Source: JAIPDZ01 sp034522175 (lineage in GTDB: Bacteria > Desulfobacterota > DSM-4660 > Desulfatiglandales > Desulfatiglandaceae). Taken from it: a DNA stretch of 64,000 nt. Below the pieces are notes generated by a model. The model was given only the letters and a program-made list of their open reading frames with translations, was not told the origin of the DNA and made no database searches. The stretch covers positions 4,154,001 through 4,218,000 of the forward strand of contig JAXHLQ010000001.1 in the NCBI GenBank assembly GCA_034522175.1. The letters run 5' to 3'. Positions 1 through 8,419 of this stretch are shown one piece after another; positions within the stretch are counted from its first letter, which is position 1, and each line of letters opens with the position of its first letter. Made by a program: the position numbers and the translations under genes.

Positions 1-1
1 T

Positions 2-1033
2 GTTGCAGTGGTGCAGGATGAACGGTTCTTCGAGCACCAGACCGGGATGCTTCATCCGGAAAGCCCGGATCGGTTGAAGGCGGTGTATCGGATGGTGGAT
101 CAGTTCCCTGCGCCGCTGATCCATATGGCACCGGAGGCCGCCTCTCTCGCACAACTCGAACTGTTTCATTCTTCGGCCTATATCCAGATGGTACTCAAGA
201 CCGCCGATCGCGAATTCACTTATCTGGCGCCGGATACGCCGGCAGGCCGAAACAGCTATATGGCGGCCGCCCTCGCGGCAGGGGGATGCATCAAGGGGCT
301 TGATCATCTCTTCTCAGGCGCGTGTTCATCGTGTTTTGCCCTCATCCGCCCGCCGGGGCATCACGCCATGCCGGACCGGGCCACCGGGTTTTGCATCTTC
401 AACAACCTGGGAATTGCCGCTGCCTATGCCCTGGCATATGGCGCTGTTGGACGGATTCTGATTGTGGACTGGGACATCCACCATGGCCAGGGTCTGCAGG
501 AATTTTTCTACCGGGACAGGCGCGTCCTGTACCTCTCCTCCCATTATATCCAGTCCTATCCTCAGACCGGCGGATGGGAAGAGACCGGCGAGGGTGGGGG
601 GAAGGGGTATACCATAAATATCCCCCTTAAAAAGGGCATGGTGGATGCGGATATGATCGATCTGTATGATGCGGTGCTGCCTCCTGTGATTGAGCGCTTC
701 CAACCGGAGCTGATCCTCGTGGCGGCCGGTTTTGACGGCCACAGGGATGATCCCATGAGCCGGACGTCATTGACAGACAAGGCGTTTGGGTGTATCACAC
801 AGCGACTGATTGAATCGGCAGCCAGACAGGATGGGATTCCGATTCTCCTGTCCCTGGAAGGCGGGTATGATCCGCGGGCATTGAGCGCATCGGTCCGCGC
901 GGTCCTCATGGCATTATGCGGACAAGGTGCCGAATTGACCTGCACTCCGGAGCATACCCGGACCGGTGAAGAACTGATGGAAAAGCTGAAAAAGGTTCAC
1001 GCCGGTTTGCCACCCGGATTCTTTGACCGATAA
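2..1033 (+). CDS. Histone deacetylase-family protein (acetylpolyamine/acetoin-utilisation type), 5' end outside the window
   Basis: Zn-dependent deacylase of the arginase/deacetylase fold; likely removes acetyl groups from small amines or proteins in the cytoplasm, though the substrate cannot be told. The frame is open to the left edge and reads VAVVQDERFFEH; family members start a few residues further upstream, so the start codon is outside the window. Counted from the GTG at 8, RPPGHHA lies near residues 114-120, the metal-binding DWDIHHGQG near 154-162, a second metal aspartate in AAGFDGHRDDP near 241, and the LEGGYDP loop near 283. The catalytic set therefore looks complete. The next gene, an acyl-CoA ligase, is 90 bp downstream on the same strand. 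Confidence 0.9.
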   Translation, partial: VAVVQDERFFEHQTGMLHPESPDRLKAVYRMVDQFPAPLIHMAPEAASLAQLELFHSSAYIQMVLKTADREFTYLAPDTPAGRNSYMAAALAAGGCIKGLDHLFSGACSSCFALIRPPGHHAMPDRATGFCIFNNLGIAAAYALAYGAVGRILIVDWDIHHGQGLQEFFYRDRRVLYLSSHYIQSYPQTGGWEETGEGGGKGYTINIPLKKGMVDADMIDLYDAVLPPVIERFQPELILVAAGFDGHRDDPMSRTSLTDKAFGCITQRLIESAARQDGIPILLSLEGGYDPRALSASVRAVLMALCGQGAELTCTPEHTRTGEELMEKLKKVHAGLPPGFFDR

Positions 1034-1123
1034 CCGCTTTCAACGGGATCTCCGTTACACTACGACCAGGAATCCCGCCGATAGGCGGGATCTCCGTTAC
1101 ACTGCGACCAGTACCCAGTCCCC
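1034..1123. repeat. Short direct repeat between the deacetylase and the acyl-CoA ligase
   Basis: GGGATCTCCGTTACACT occurs twice (about 1047-1063 and 1088-1104), each followed by a GCGACCAG/ACGACCAG variant. The same core, GCGGGATCTCCGCTTCGCTACGAC, recurs near 27788 and in variant form near 28488, so this is a dispersed intergenic repeat and not a local duplication. Confidence 0.6.
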
Positions 1124-2854
1124 ATGATCAAAGCCAGAGTGAAAGCTGAAAACCCGGAATCCAACATGGGATCCTACGTCGATGCCTTCGAACGTTTTTC
1201 ATGGGCCGCGGCCGAGGAGTCCCTCGACCGGTATCAAACGGGTCAGGTCAATATCATCCATGAGGCCATTGACCGATGGGTGACGCCGAACAGCGCGGAT
1301 AAACCGGCCCTTGTTTTCGACAACGGCGATGAATCGAAAACCTATACCTTTCGGGAACTCAAGGGGATTTCCAGTCAATGGGCCCATCTCCTGACGTCTG
1401 TCGGTTTTGAGGCGGGTGACCGCCTGTTTATCTCTCTTCCGCCGTCACCCGACATCTATCATGCCATGCTGGGATGTGCCCGGGCCGGCATCATTTTTTG
1501 TCCGCTCTATCCCACCCTGGGATACCATGACCTGGAGATGCGGTTTCGAGACGCAGCACCCAAAGGGATCCTGACCCATCCGGATCTGGCCGAACGACTC
1601 CCCTTTGACAGCATGCCGTCGGTGGATCATCTTCTTTTTTCACAGGGTCCGCTTCCCGGCATGCTTCAAAGCGAAATCCATGTGCCGGAGACGCTCGAGG
1701 GGATGTCCAAGGAAATGGACCCGCGATGGGTCGATCCGGACGATCCCCTCTATCTCATCTATACCTCCGGGTCCACGGGTCCGCCCAAAGGGGTCGTTCA
1801 TGCCCATCGGGATATGGTGGGGTATCGGGTCACGGCCCGTTATGTCCTCGATATCCGGGAAGACACCATGGTGTGGACCGACGGGGCCCCGGCATGGATT
1901 ACCGGAACCGTTTACAGCACCTTTGCCCCATGGCTTCTGGGGGCCGCCACGGTGATCCAGGGCAGACCTTTCTCCGCATCCACATGGTATCAGACCTTAG
2001 AGAAACACAAGGTCTCGGTGTGGTACACCACGCCCACGACCATCCACGCCCTGGTGGATGCCGGGGAAGATCTTCCCGGCCGCTATGATCTCTCCAGTCT
2101 TCGGCACATGGCGTGTGTGGGGGGACCGCTGATTCCCGATCTCTTCTACTGGGTCAAGAAGCACCTCAAACGATCGGTTCACGACACGTGGTGGATGAGC
2201 GAAACCGGCATGATCTGTCTCGCCAATTTTCCTTCCATGGATATCAAGCCCGGGTCCATGGGAAAGCCGGTCCCCGGATTGACGGCGGCGGTCCTGGATG
2301 AGAAAGGCCGGGAACTCCCGCTGTTGACCATGGGCGAGCTTGCCCTGAAGCCCCCCTGGCCGGCGTTGATGACCGGGATCTGGGGGGATGAAGCCCGGTA
2401 TCGGGACTATTTCAATGAAAAGGGCTGGTTTTTGACCGGGGATATGGCCCTCATGGATGAAGAAGGCTACTATTATCATCAGGGCAGAATGGATGACCTG
2501 ATCAAGGTCGGTGAAAAACTGGTAGGGCCTTTTGACATCGAACAGGTGATCTGCCAGTATCCGGCCGTCGATGAGGCAGCCGTCATTTCCAAAAACACCG
2601 AAACCGAGCCCCCCTATCTGAAGGCGTTTATTGCTGTGCAACAGGGCACGCCGACCTCCAACCGGCTGAAGCAGGAAATCAAGGCCTTTGTCCGGGCCAA
2701 TCTGTCACGAGACATTCCCTTGAAAGAAGTGGAGTTCATGGACCAGCTCCCGCGATCAGCGGCCGGCAAACTGTTGAGACGGGTCCTCAGGGCCAGGGAA
2801 CTGGGTCTGCCGGTCGGCGATTCCGCGGGAATGGAAGCGGATGATAACGGCTGA
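1124..2854 (+). CDS. AMP-forming acyl-CoA synthetase (ANL superfamily)
   Basis: Activates a carboxylic acid to its CoA thioester via an acyl-adenylate in the cytoplasm. At 576 residues it is in the range of medium-length or acetyl/aryl-CoA ligases. The P-loop-like YTSGSTGPPKG lies near residue 214, the A5-like WWMSETGM near 358, the A8 hinge region GWFLTGDMA near 432, and the C-terminal PRSAAGKLLRR (catalytic Lys) near 547. The acid substrate cannot be read from sequence. It lies with a HAD/ECH fusion (3.4 kb) and an Fe-ADH (10.2 kb), which suggests a role in organic or fatty acid metabolism, but no operon is proven. No strong ribosome binding site precedes the ATG. Confidence 0.88.
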   Translation: MIKARVKAENPESNMGSYVDAFERFSWAAAEESLDRYQTGQVNIIHEAIDRWVTPNSADKPALVFDNGDESKTYTFRELKGISSQWAHLLTSVGFEAGDRLFISLPPSPDIYHAMLGCARAGIIFCPLYPTLGYHDLEMRFRDAAPKGILTHPDLAERLPFDSMPSVDHLLFSQGPLPGMLQSEIHVPETLEGMSKEMDPRWVDPDDPLYLIYTSGSTGPPKGVVHAHRDMVGYRVTARYVLDIREDTMVWTDGAPAWITGTVYSTFAPWLLGAATVIQGRPFSASTWYQTLEKHKVSVWYTTPTTIHALVDAGEDLPGRYDLSSLRHMACVGGPLIPDLFYWVKKHLKRSVHDTWWMSETGMICLANFPSMDIKPGSMGKPVPGLTAAVLDEKGRELPLLTMGELALKPPWPALMTGIWGDEARYRDYFNEKGWFLTGDMALMDEEGYYYHQGRMDDLIKVGEKLVGPFDIEQVICQYPAVDEAAVISKNTETEPPYLKAFIAVQQGTPTSNRLKQEIKAFVRANLSRDIPLKEVEFMDQLPRSAAGKLLRRVLRARELGLPVGDSAGMEADDNG

Positions 2855-2859
2855 GAGCC

Positions 2860-3132
2860 TTATCCGCCCGCGAGCAATAACGTCAGATGAATCTCATCCC
2901 CATCCTTGACGCGCTTTTCCAGTTCTTTGGGAAAGGCGCTCTGATGGTTGACATAGATCTCGAGGGTGTTCTTGAGCCCTCCCTTGTGATCAAAGACGAT
3001 GGATTGCATTCCGGGGAACTGCCGGATCAGATCTTTCAGGCAAGCCCCCACCGTGTCCCCTTCCGTCCGCACCTCAGCCTTACCGTCCGTGAACTGTCGA
3101 TGGGTCTTGTGAATATGGACCTGAATGGCCAC
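2860..3132 (-). CDS. MoaD/ThiS-family ubiquitin-like sulfur carrier
   Basis: A small (90 aa) beta-grasp protein ending in LLAGG. The terminal Gly-Gly is the conserved site that is adenylated and thiocarboxylated in MoaD and ThiS. It is convergent with the acyl-CoA ligase, with 5 bp between stop codons. No molybdopterin or thiamine genes are adjacent, so the pathway (molybdopterin, or another sulfur relay such as for tungsten cofactor) is not assigned. Confidence 0.82.
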   Translation of the reverse strand: MAIQVHIHKTHRQFTDGKAEVRTEGDTVGACLKDLIRQFPGMQSIVFDHKGGLKNTLEIYVNHQSAFPKELEKRVKDGDEIHLTLLLAGG

Positions 3133-3404
3133 CTGATCCCTCCCTGTTGTCCCAAGATAACCTAATTATGCTTCTAAATATAACCCCCTATTCCCAAAAA
3201 TACAATCCCCGTCATCGGCTCTCGATCCGGGTTGACCCCTCACCGTTAATCTGCTAAATCAAGTCAAATTTCAATTGGCTTGAAGACACGGTGTATTCGC
3301 TGCATCAGGTTCAGACTTTATAGATATCGAGGGCGACTCCGGATCAATACCTCCTGAAACCTGACACCTGACACCTGACACCCACAAACGTAAGGAGGAT
3401 GGAA
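3133..3404. other. Intergenic region with CCTGACA microrepeat
   Basis: No gene seen. ACCTGACACCTGACACCTGACACC (about 3358-3381) is a heptamer tandem repeat just before the ribosome binding site of the next gene. Similar degenerate texts (CTGACCTCTGACTTCTGAC near 5514, CCAGTACCCAGTACCC near 13980) stand at the same position before other genes. Confidence 0.55.
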
Positions 3405-5441
3405 ATGAAAAAAATCGCCGTCATCGGCGCCGGCAACATGGGCGCCGGAATCGTTCAAAAGACCGCCCAGGAAGGGCTCCAGGTGGTCATGGTGGACCTG
3501 AAACCTGAATTCGTGGAAAAGGGTCTTGAAGGAATCAAGGCCACCCTCGGCGAGGGCGTAGACCGCAAAATCCTCAAACCAGAGCAGGTGGACGAGATCC
3601 TGGGTCGAATCGCCGGGACCACGGAACTAAAGGCCACCCGGGATTGTGACCTGGTCATCGAGGCGGTCTTCGAGGACATGGCCGTCAAAAAGGACCTCTT
3701 TTCGAGACTCAATGACATCTGCGGACCCGATACCCTCTTTGCCACCAACACCTCCTCCTTCTCCGTGGATGACATGGCCCGGGCAAGCGGCCGGCCCGAT
3801 CGGTTTATCGGGCTTCATTTTTTTTATCACCCGGCCAAGAACCGGCTCCTTGAAATCATCCCGGGTCCGCTCACATCGCCCGAGACCGTGGCCGCCTGCA
3901 AAGAATATGCGCAACTGACGGGCAAGACCGATATCCTGGTCCTCGACTCCCCGGGGTTTGCCGTCAATCGCTTCTTCGTCCCGTGGCTCAACGAGGCGAC
4001 CCGGATCCTGGAGGAGGGTATCGCCGATATTCCCACCATTGACCAGGCCGCCATGGACGCCTTCGGTATCGGTATGGGGCCCTTTAAACTCATGAACGTC
4101 ACCGGTATTCCCATTGCCCACCACTCCTGCGAGTCCTTGGCAGGCAGACTGGGCCCTTTTTATGCGCCCTCGGCCAGGCTCAAGGCCCAGTTCGACTCCG
4201 GAGACCTGTGGCCCCTCGAAGGGGAGCCGGATGCGGACAAAATGAAGGCGGTGACCGACCGTTTGATGGGTACTGTTTTTTATGTGGCCGCCGCCCTGTT
4301 GGAGGAGGGGGTCACGGACATGACCGATATCGACCTGGGCGCCAAGGTGGGACTGAGGTGGCGTCGGGGCCCCTTTGAACTCATGAATCGCTTCGGGATA
4401 GAGACCGCCTATGCTCTGGTGGATAAACTACTACAGGCATGGCCTCAGTTGACGGTGCCCTCTCGACTAACGGATCAGAAGGCCAAGGGGCGCCCGTGGG
4501 ATATCCGATATGTGAAATATACCCGGGACGGGGACCTGGGCCGGGTCACCCTCACCCGGCCCGATGCCATGAATGCCCTCAATCAGGTGGTGGTGAAACA
4601 GTTGGATGAAGCGTTTATGGAAGCCGAGTCGGATCCGAATACCGGGGCGATCATCATTGAAGGGGCGGGCAAGGCTTTTGTGGCCGGTGCGGACATCGGG
4701 TTTTTCATTCAGTGCATCCAAAAGGACCGGCTGAATGACAACCTGGAATTTACCACCTATGGTCAGGCCGTGTTGAGGCGTATCGACGAGAGCAGGAAAC
4801 GGGTGGTGGCCAAAATGGACGGGCCGGCCCTCGGGGGCGGACTGGAACTGGCCCTGTCTGCGGATGTCATTGCGGCCACGCCCAAGGCGGTGATGGGGTT
4901 TCCGGAAACCGGCATCGGTATCTATCCGGGTCTTGGGGGGACCCAGCGAACCAGCCGGTTTATCGGGAAGCCGCTCACCAAATACCTCATATTCACCGGG
5001 CGCATCATTCCGGCCGAGGTGGCTCATGCCATCGGCCTGGTGGACTACGTCTTTTCACCGGAGGAGATCGAGGACAAGCTGAAAGACCTGATTGACTCGG
5101 ACCAATTGGTGCCCAACAAGGGCAAAGACACCGAAGCGCTCCCGGAGGAATTTCAGAAGCTTGAGGCCCTGTTCAGTGACGAGAACATCGACAAGTGGCT
5201 CAATGGGGAATACCTTGACAGCGACGACCCCCTCACCGCAAAGACGGCCAGGATCATCGCCTCCAAGGCTCCCCTTGCGCTCAAGCTCGCCAACCGGATC
5301 ATTGACGAGGGGGTTGATCTCCCGCTGAACGAGGGGATGCAGAAGGAACTGGATCATCTCAACGAGATCTTTTCCACCCGGGATGCGCTCACGGGGTTGA
5401 GCAGTGTGGGCAAGGGGCGGCCGTCGTTTGAAGGAAAATAA
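3405..5441 (+). CDS. Fused 3-hydroxyacyl-CoA dehydrogenase / enoyl-CoA hydratase
   Basis: Bifunctional beta-oxidation enzyme with the dehydrogenase first and the crotonase second. A Rossmann GAGNMGAG lies at the N-terminus, the HCDH C-terminal domain is repeated around residues 185-360, and a crotonase domain runs from about residue 368, with GGGLELALSADV forming the oxyanion region and ETGIGIYPGLGGTQR carrying the catalytic Glu. This order is the reverse of FadB/FadJ and matches the type known from archaea and some anaerobes. The ATG at 3405 is chosen over the one at 3399 because AAGGAGG (3392-3398) is 6 bp from it and would abut the upstream ATG. It ends 131 bp before a LOG-like gene. Confidence 0.9.
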   Translation: MKKIAVIGAGNMGAGIVQKTAQEGLQVVMVDLKPEFVEKGLEGIKATLGEGVDRKILKPEQVDEILGRIAGTTELKATRDCDLVIEAVFEDMAVKKDLFSRLNDICGPDTLFATNTSSFSVDDMARASGRPDRFIGLHFFYHPAKNRLLEIIPGPLTSPETVAACKEYAQLTGKTDILVLDSPGFAVNRFFVPWLNEATRILEEGIADIPTIDQAAMDAFGIGMGPFKLMNVTGIPIAHHSCESLAGRLGPFYAPSARLKAQFDSGDLWPLEGEPDADKMKAVTDRLMGTVFYVAAALLEEGVTDMTDIDLGAKVGLRWRRGPFELMNRFGIETAYALVDKLLQAWPQLTVPSRLTDQKAKGRPWDIRYVKYTRDGDLGRVTLTRPDAMNALNQVVVKQLDEAFMEAESDPNTGAIIIEGAGKAFVAGADIGFFIQCIQKDRLNDNLEFTTYGQAVLRRIDESRKRVVAKMDGPALGGGLELALSADVIAATPKAVMGFPETGIGIYPGLGGTQRTSRFIGKPLTKYLIFTGRIIPAEVAHAIGLVDYVFSPEEIEDKLKDLIDSDQLVPNKGKDTEALPEEFQKLEALFSDENIDKWLNGEYLDSDDPLTAKTARIIASKAPLALKLANRIIDEGVDLPLNEGMQKELDHLNEIFSTRDALTGLSSVGKGRPSFEGK

Positions 5442-5572
5442 GGTTCAAGGCATGAGGTGTGAGGCGCGAGGCGTGAGGTGTCAGTTTCAAGAAATTCGGC
5501 AAAATTGATCTTCTGACCTCTGACTTCTGACTTCTGACCTCTGGTGTTTGGGAAGAGAGGAGTGATTCAAAA
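5442..5572. repeat. Degenerate tandem microrepeats (GAGGTGTGAGGCGCGAGG / TCTGACTTCTGACC)
   Basis: Two low-complexity tracts lie back to back: purine-rich GAGGCG/TGAGGTG units at about 5454-5480 and TCTGACYT units at about 5512-5542. No coding potential is seen. Similar tracts occur at 27530-27605 and 29115-29180. Confidence 0.6.
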
Positions 5573-6226
5573 ATGGTGGAAAGACAGTATGTGGTGGATG
5601 ATCTGAGTGCCCGGGAATCGTGGCGCATTTTTCATATCATGGCGGAGTTCGTGGAAGGGTTTGAAGAACTGCCGGAAGTCTTTCCTGCGGTGAGTATATT
5701 CGGATCGGCCCGAACCGAGCCCGGCACCGAGATGTATGAGACCACCTTAAAGACGGCGCAGCTCCTGGTCGAGAACGGGTTTAGTGTCATCTCGGGCGGG
5801 GGGCCGGGCACCATGGAAGCGGCCAACAAGGGGGCGGCCGAAGCCGGGGGGAAATCCGTGGGGCTTCACATCCAGCTCCCCAACGAACAGGCCCCCAACC
5901 CCTATGCCAACGTCCGGCTTGAATACAAGTATTTTTTTATTCGGAAGGTCATGTTCGTCAAATATGCCATGGCCTATATTATCATGCCGGGCGGCTTTGG
6001 GACCATGGACGAATTCTTCGAAGCGCTGACCCTGATTCAGACCAAACGGATCAAGCCGTTTCCTCTGGTCCTCATGGGTTCCAAGTTCTGGAGCGGGCTC
6101 ATCGACTGGTTCAAGGCGACCCTCATTGAAGAGGGGACCATCTCGCCCTCAGACCTGGACCTCTTCAGGGTGGTGGACACCCCCGAGGAGGCGGTGCGCC
6201 TGATTAAGCGGATTGTGATTATTTGA
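5573..6226 (+). CDS. LOG/TIGR00730-family protein (nucleotide 5'-phosphate phosphoribohydrolase-like)
   Basis: A 217-residue Rossmann-like protein with the two family signatures: SGGGPGTMEAANKGA near residues 79-93 and PGGFGTMDEFFEALT near 141-155. The family hydrolyses cytokinin ribotides or related nucleoside monophosphates to the base and ribose phosphate; the bacterial role is often purine salvage. The ATG at 5573 is 10 bp after GAGAGGAGTG. The next gene follows within 30 bp and could be co-transcribed. Confidence 0.85.
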   Translation: MVERQYVVDDLSARESWRIFHIMAEFVEGFEELPEVFPAVSIFGSARTEPGTEMYETTLKTAQLLVENGFSVISGGGPGTMEAANKGAAEAGGKSVGLHIQLPNEQAPNPYANVRLEYKYFFIRKVMFVKYAMAYIIMPGGFGTMDEFFEALTLIQTKRIKPFPLVLMGSKFWSGLIDWFKATLIEEGTISPSDLDLFRVVDTPEEAVRLIKRIVII

Positions 6227-6253
6227 AAACGCAAGGTGCGTGTTGATGAAAAA

Positions 6254-7111
6254 ATGGTCGTTTCCGACCCACAAGTAGAAAAGGCCTTCCGTGATAAGCC
6301 GGAACGGGTCATCCATTTTCCGGAAACCGTGCTGTCGAGGGCGCAAATGGATGCCTACGGCGCCATGAGCGGGCTGGCCATTGTTGAGATCGCAGGGCGC
6401 GACAGTGTGGCCGCGGCTATTGAGGCGGTCAAGACGGAAGGCTTCACAAACCTTTTGCCCACCTATGCGTACACCGGCACGGAGTATGGGGACTGGAACA
6501 CGGTGCCGGATGCCGTGCGGGTTCTTTCCGGTCAACTGCCCGATGTTCGGGTGCACCCCCTCTTGGTGCTGGGGTCGCCTCAATTCTGGCAAGCCCTGAA
6601 CGGCCGCTTCTCGGGCGTGATGAAACAAAGGTATGGAGCCTTTTCCCCCTGTGTCGGATGCCATCTATATCTGCACAGCGTTCGGATTCCCATCGCAACG
6701 ACACTGGGCCATTGCCCGATCATTGCCGGCGAGCGGGAACTGCATGGCAGCCGCATTAAGGTGAATCAGATTGCTCAGGCCTTGAACCGGTATCAGGAAC
6801 TAACCGAGGCATTCGGCATCCCCTTGCTGTTTCCGTTGCAACACATTTCCAGCGGCGATCATATCGAAAAGATCCTGGGATGTGTGTGGGATGAGGGAAA
6901 GGCCCAGTTAAAATGTGTCCTCTCCGGAAACTACCGGGACGTCAGGGGCGGGGTGGTCGTGAATACCGAGCAGGTGGTAGGCTACCTGGAGGATTTCGCT
7001 CTGCCATTGACCAGGGCCGTCATTCATGCTTACCTGCAAGATGAGGTCCCGCAACACATGAAAATGGCATCTCAGCTCTTGGAAGAAATATATGAACCGC
7101 AAAGCCGCTGA
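6254..7111 (+). CDS. Uncharacterised protein, possibly PP-loop-like
   Basis: About 285 aa, not assigned to a named family. AGRDSVAAA near residue 50 resembles the SGGxDS loop of PP-loop ATPases and is followed, as in those enzymes, by a YxxTGTEYGDW segment. CVGCHLYLH near 135 gives a CxxC pair and LKCVLSGNYRD a later cysteine. These are consistent with a tRNA or nucleotide thiolation-type ATPase, but the first glycine of the loop is replaced. The frame is open from a GTG at 6236; ATG 6254 (MVVSD) is preferred, although no clear ribosome binding site distinguishes them. It follows the LOG-like gene closely. Confidence 0.65.
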   Translation: MVVSDPQVEKAFRDKPERVIHFPETVLSRAQMDAYGAMSGLAIVEIAGRDSVAAAIEAVKTEGFTNLLPTYAYTGTEYGDWNTVPDAVRVLSGQLPDVRVHPLLVLGSPQFWQALNGRFSGVMKQRYGAFSPCVGCHLYLHSVRIPIATTLGHCPIIAGERELHGSRIKVNQIAQALNRYQELTEAFGIPLLFPLQHISSGDHIEKILGCVWDEGKAQLKCVLSGNYRDVRGGVVVNTEQVVGYLEDFALPLTRAVIHAYLQDEVPQHMKMASQLLEEIYEPQSR

Positions 7112-7284
7112 GAACGCAAAGGAATTTCCCTTTTCGTTTGTCGCTGAGACGGCGACAAACGAAAACCAATATGCCTCCGGCAGTATGGTAAAGAAATGTC
7201 TTTGCCCGAAGGGCTCGGCCTTATTCCTTTTCGTCTCTCAGCGAAAAGGAATAAAAAGATCGATCCTTAGCGACCTTGGCGTCT
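7095..7284. repeat. Intergenic inverted-repeat element A with two perfect inner hairpins
   Basis: The ends are AACCGCAAAGCCGCTGAGAA (left) and a CCTTAGCGACCTTGGCGTC-type right end, a combination common in deltaproteobacterial intergenic regions. Inside are two perfect hairpins: 7131-7144 with 7152-7165 (14-bp stem) and 7223-7233 with 7242-7252 (11-bp stem). The left end overlaps the last codons of the upstream gene. No gene is seen in 7112-7328. Confidence 0.75.
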
Positions 7285-7328
7285 TGAATGACCACGCGAT
7301 GGCGTGGGAATGGGCGGTGAGTTAAAAG

Positions 7329-8135
7329 ATGACCCCCATTCTCGCCATGAGCAACATATTCCCTGATGTGGAATCGGTTAAGGCATTCGCCCTTGAACAC
7401 CACTTTCAGGGAATCGACTGGTCCTTCGAACTGGAGCAGTTGCCTCGGAGCCCCGTGGAGGTGTCTATGTGGGTGCGGGGCCAGGCCGGGCTCTCTCCAT
7501 TTGAGATCCGTTATCATTGCCCCTTTTACCAGCTTGATCTGGGTCATGACGACCCGGCCCAGGCCGAAGAAGCGGCATCGGTTTTCCGCCACATCATCCG
7601 GCTGGTGGCCAAGGCAGGGGGTCGGTATCTCTCCATGCACATCGGCCTGGGGTTTGATTCCACTGAACCCCTTTCATGGGAACGCACGCTCAGAAACCTC
7701 AGAGAGCTGGTTCAGGTGGGTGCCGAGCACAGGATTCGGGTCTGCCTCGAGAACCTGGCCTGGGGGTGGACCAGCAAGCCGAATCTCTTTGAAAAGCTGA
7801 TCCGGCTCAGCGGCGCCGGCGTGACCTTCGACTTTGGCCATGCGCATGCGTGCGAATCCGTGAAAAGCCAGCAGTACGGTGTCGAGGACTTCGTGACCCC
7901 TCACGGCGACCGGGTATTCAATGCCCATGTCTACCACACGGAGATCCCCGGTACGGGACACCTCCCGCCCGATACCCTGGAACAGATCCGCGATCGCCTC
8001 GCCCTGATCCATTCCCTTGGATGCCCCTGGTGGCTGATCGAAATAAAGGACCCCCAAGGCCTCCTCAAGACCCGGGACATTGTTCAGACCTATTTGTCAA
8101 ACCAAAGGAAAGAAGTTCGGATGTCTGACTTCTGA
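7329..8135 (+). CDS. TIM-barrel sugar phosphate isomerase/epimerase-like protein
   Basis: A 268-residue AP-endonuclease-2/xylose-isomerase-like TIM barrel. Metal ligands of this fold are visible: a Glu in CLENLAWGW near residue 140, Asp/His in FDFGHAHA near 168, HVYHTE near 198 and the terminal LIEIKD near 237. The substrate is unknown; the family includes sugar isomerases, epimerases and inosose dehydratases. ATG 7329 has only a weak purine stretch before it. Confidence 0.75.
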   Translation: MTPILAMSNIFPDVESVKAFALEHHFQGIDWSFELEQLPRSPVEVSMWVRGQAGLSPFEIRYHCPFYQLDLGHDDPAQAEEAASVFRHIIRLVAKAGGRYLSMHIGLGFDSTEPLSWERTLRNLRELVQVGAEHRIRVCLENLAWGWTSKPNLFEKLIRLSGAGVTFDFGHAHACESVKSQQYGVEDFVTPHGDRVFNAHVYHTEIPGTGHLPPDTLEQIRDRLALIHSLGCPWWLIEIKDPQGLLKTRDIVQTYLSNQRKEVRMSDF

Positions 8136-8139
8136 AAAA

Positions 8140-8402
8140 CTTTTTCACAGAAGGAAACGAAGGCAAGAAAGGGTGATCAAAAACACGAAAAGAATATTCG
8201 ACAGGATCTACACGATGGACAGGATTTCTTTGGCCCTTTCCGGAAGAAAGGGCCAAAAATGTCATCGCGTTCAGCGAATAAACTTCTTTTAGGCACAGCC
8301 GATTGTTTATTTGGAATTTCTTCCGGAAATTCCGAATAGAGATCAACCTGAATATCCTGTAAATCCTGTCAAAAAAAAATCTTTGTTTCCTTCGTTACCT
8401 TC
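8140..8402. repeat. Nested inverted-repeat element B
   Basis: The outer arms TTTCACAGAAGGAAACGAAGG (from 8144) and its near-complement before 8405 enclose a second pair, GACAGGATCTACACGATG and ATCCTGTAAATCCTGTC (8354-8370). Inside are hairpins 8229-8240 with 8246-8257 (12-bp perfect) and GGAATTTC/GAAATTCC near 8316-8332. It occupies the whole gap before apgM. Confidence 0.75.
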
Positions 8403-8419
8403 TGTAAAATAGATTTTAA

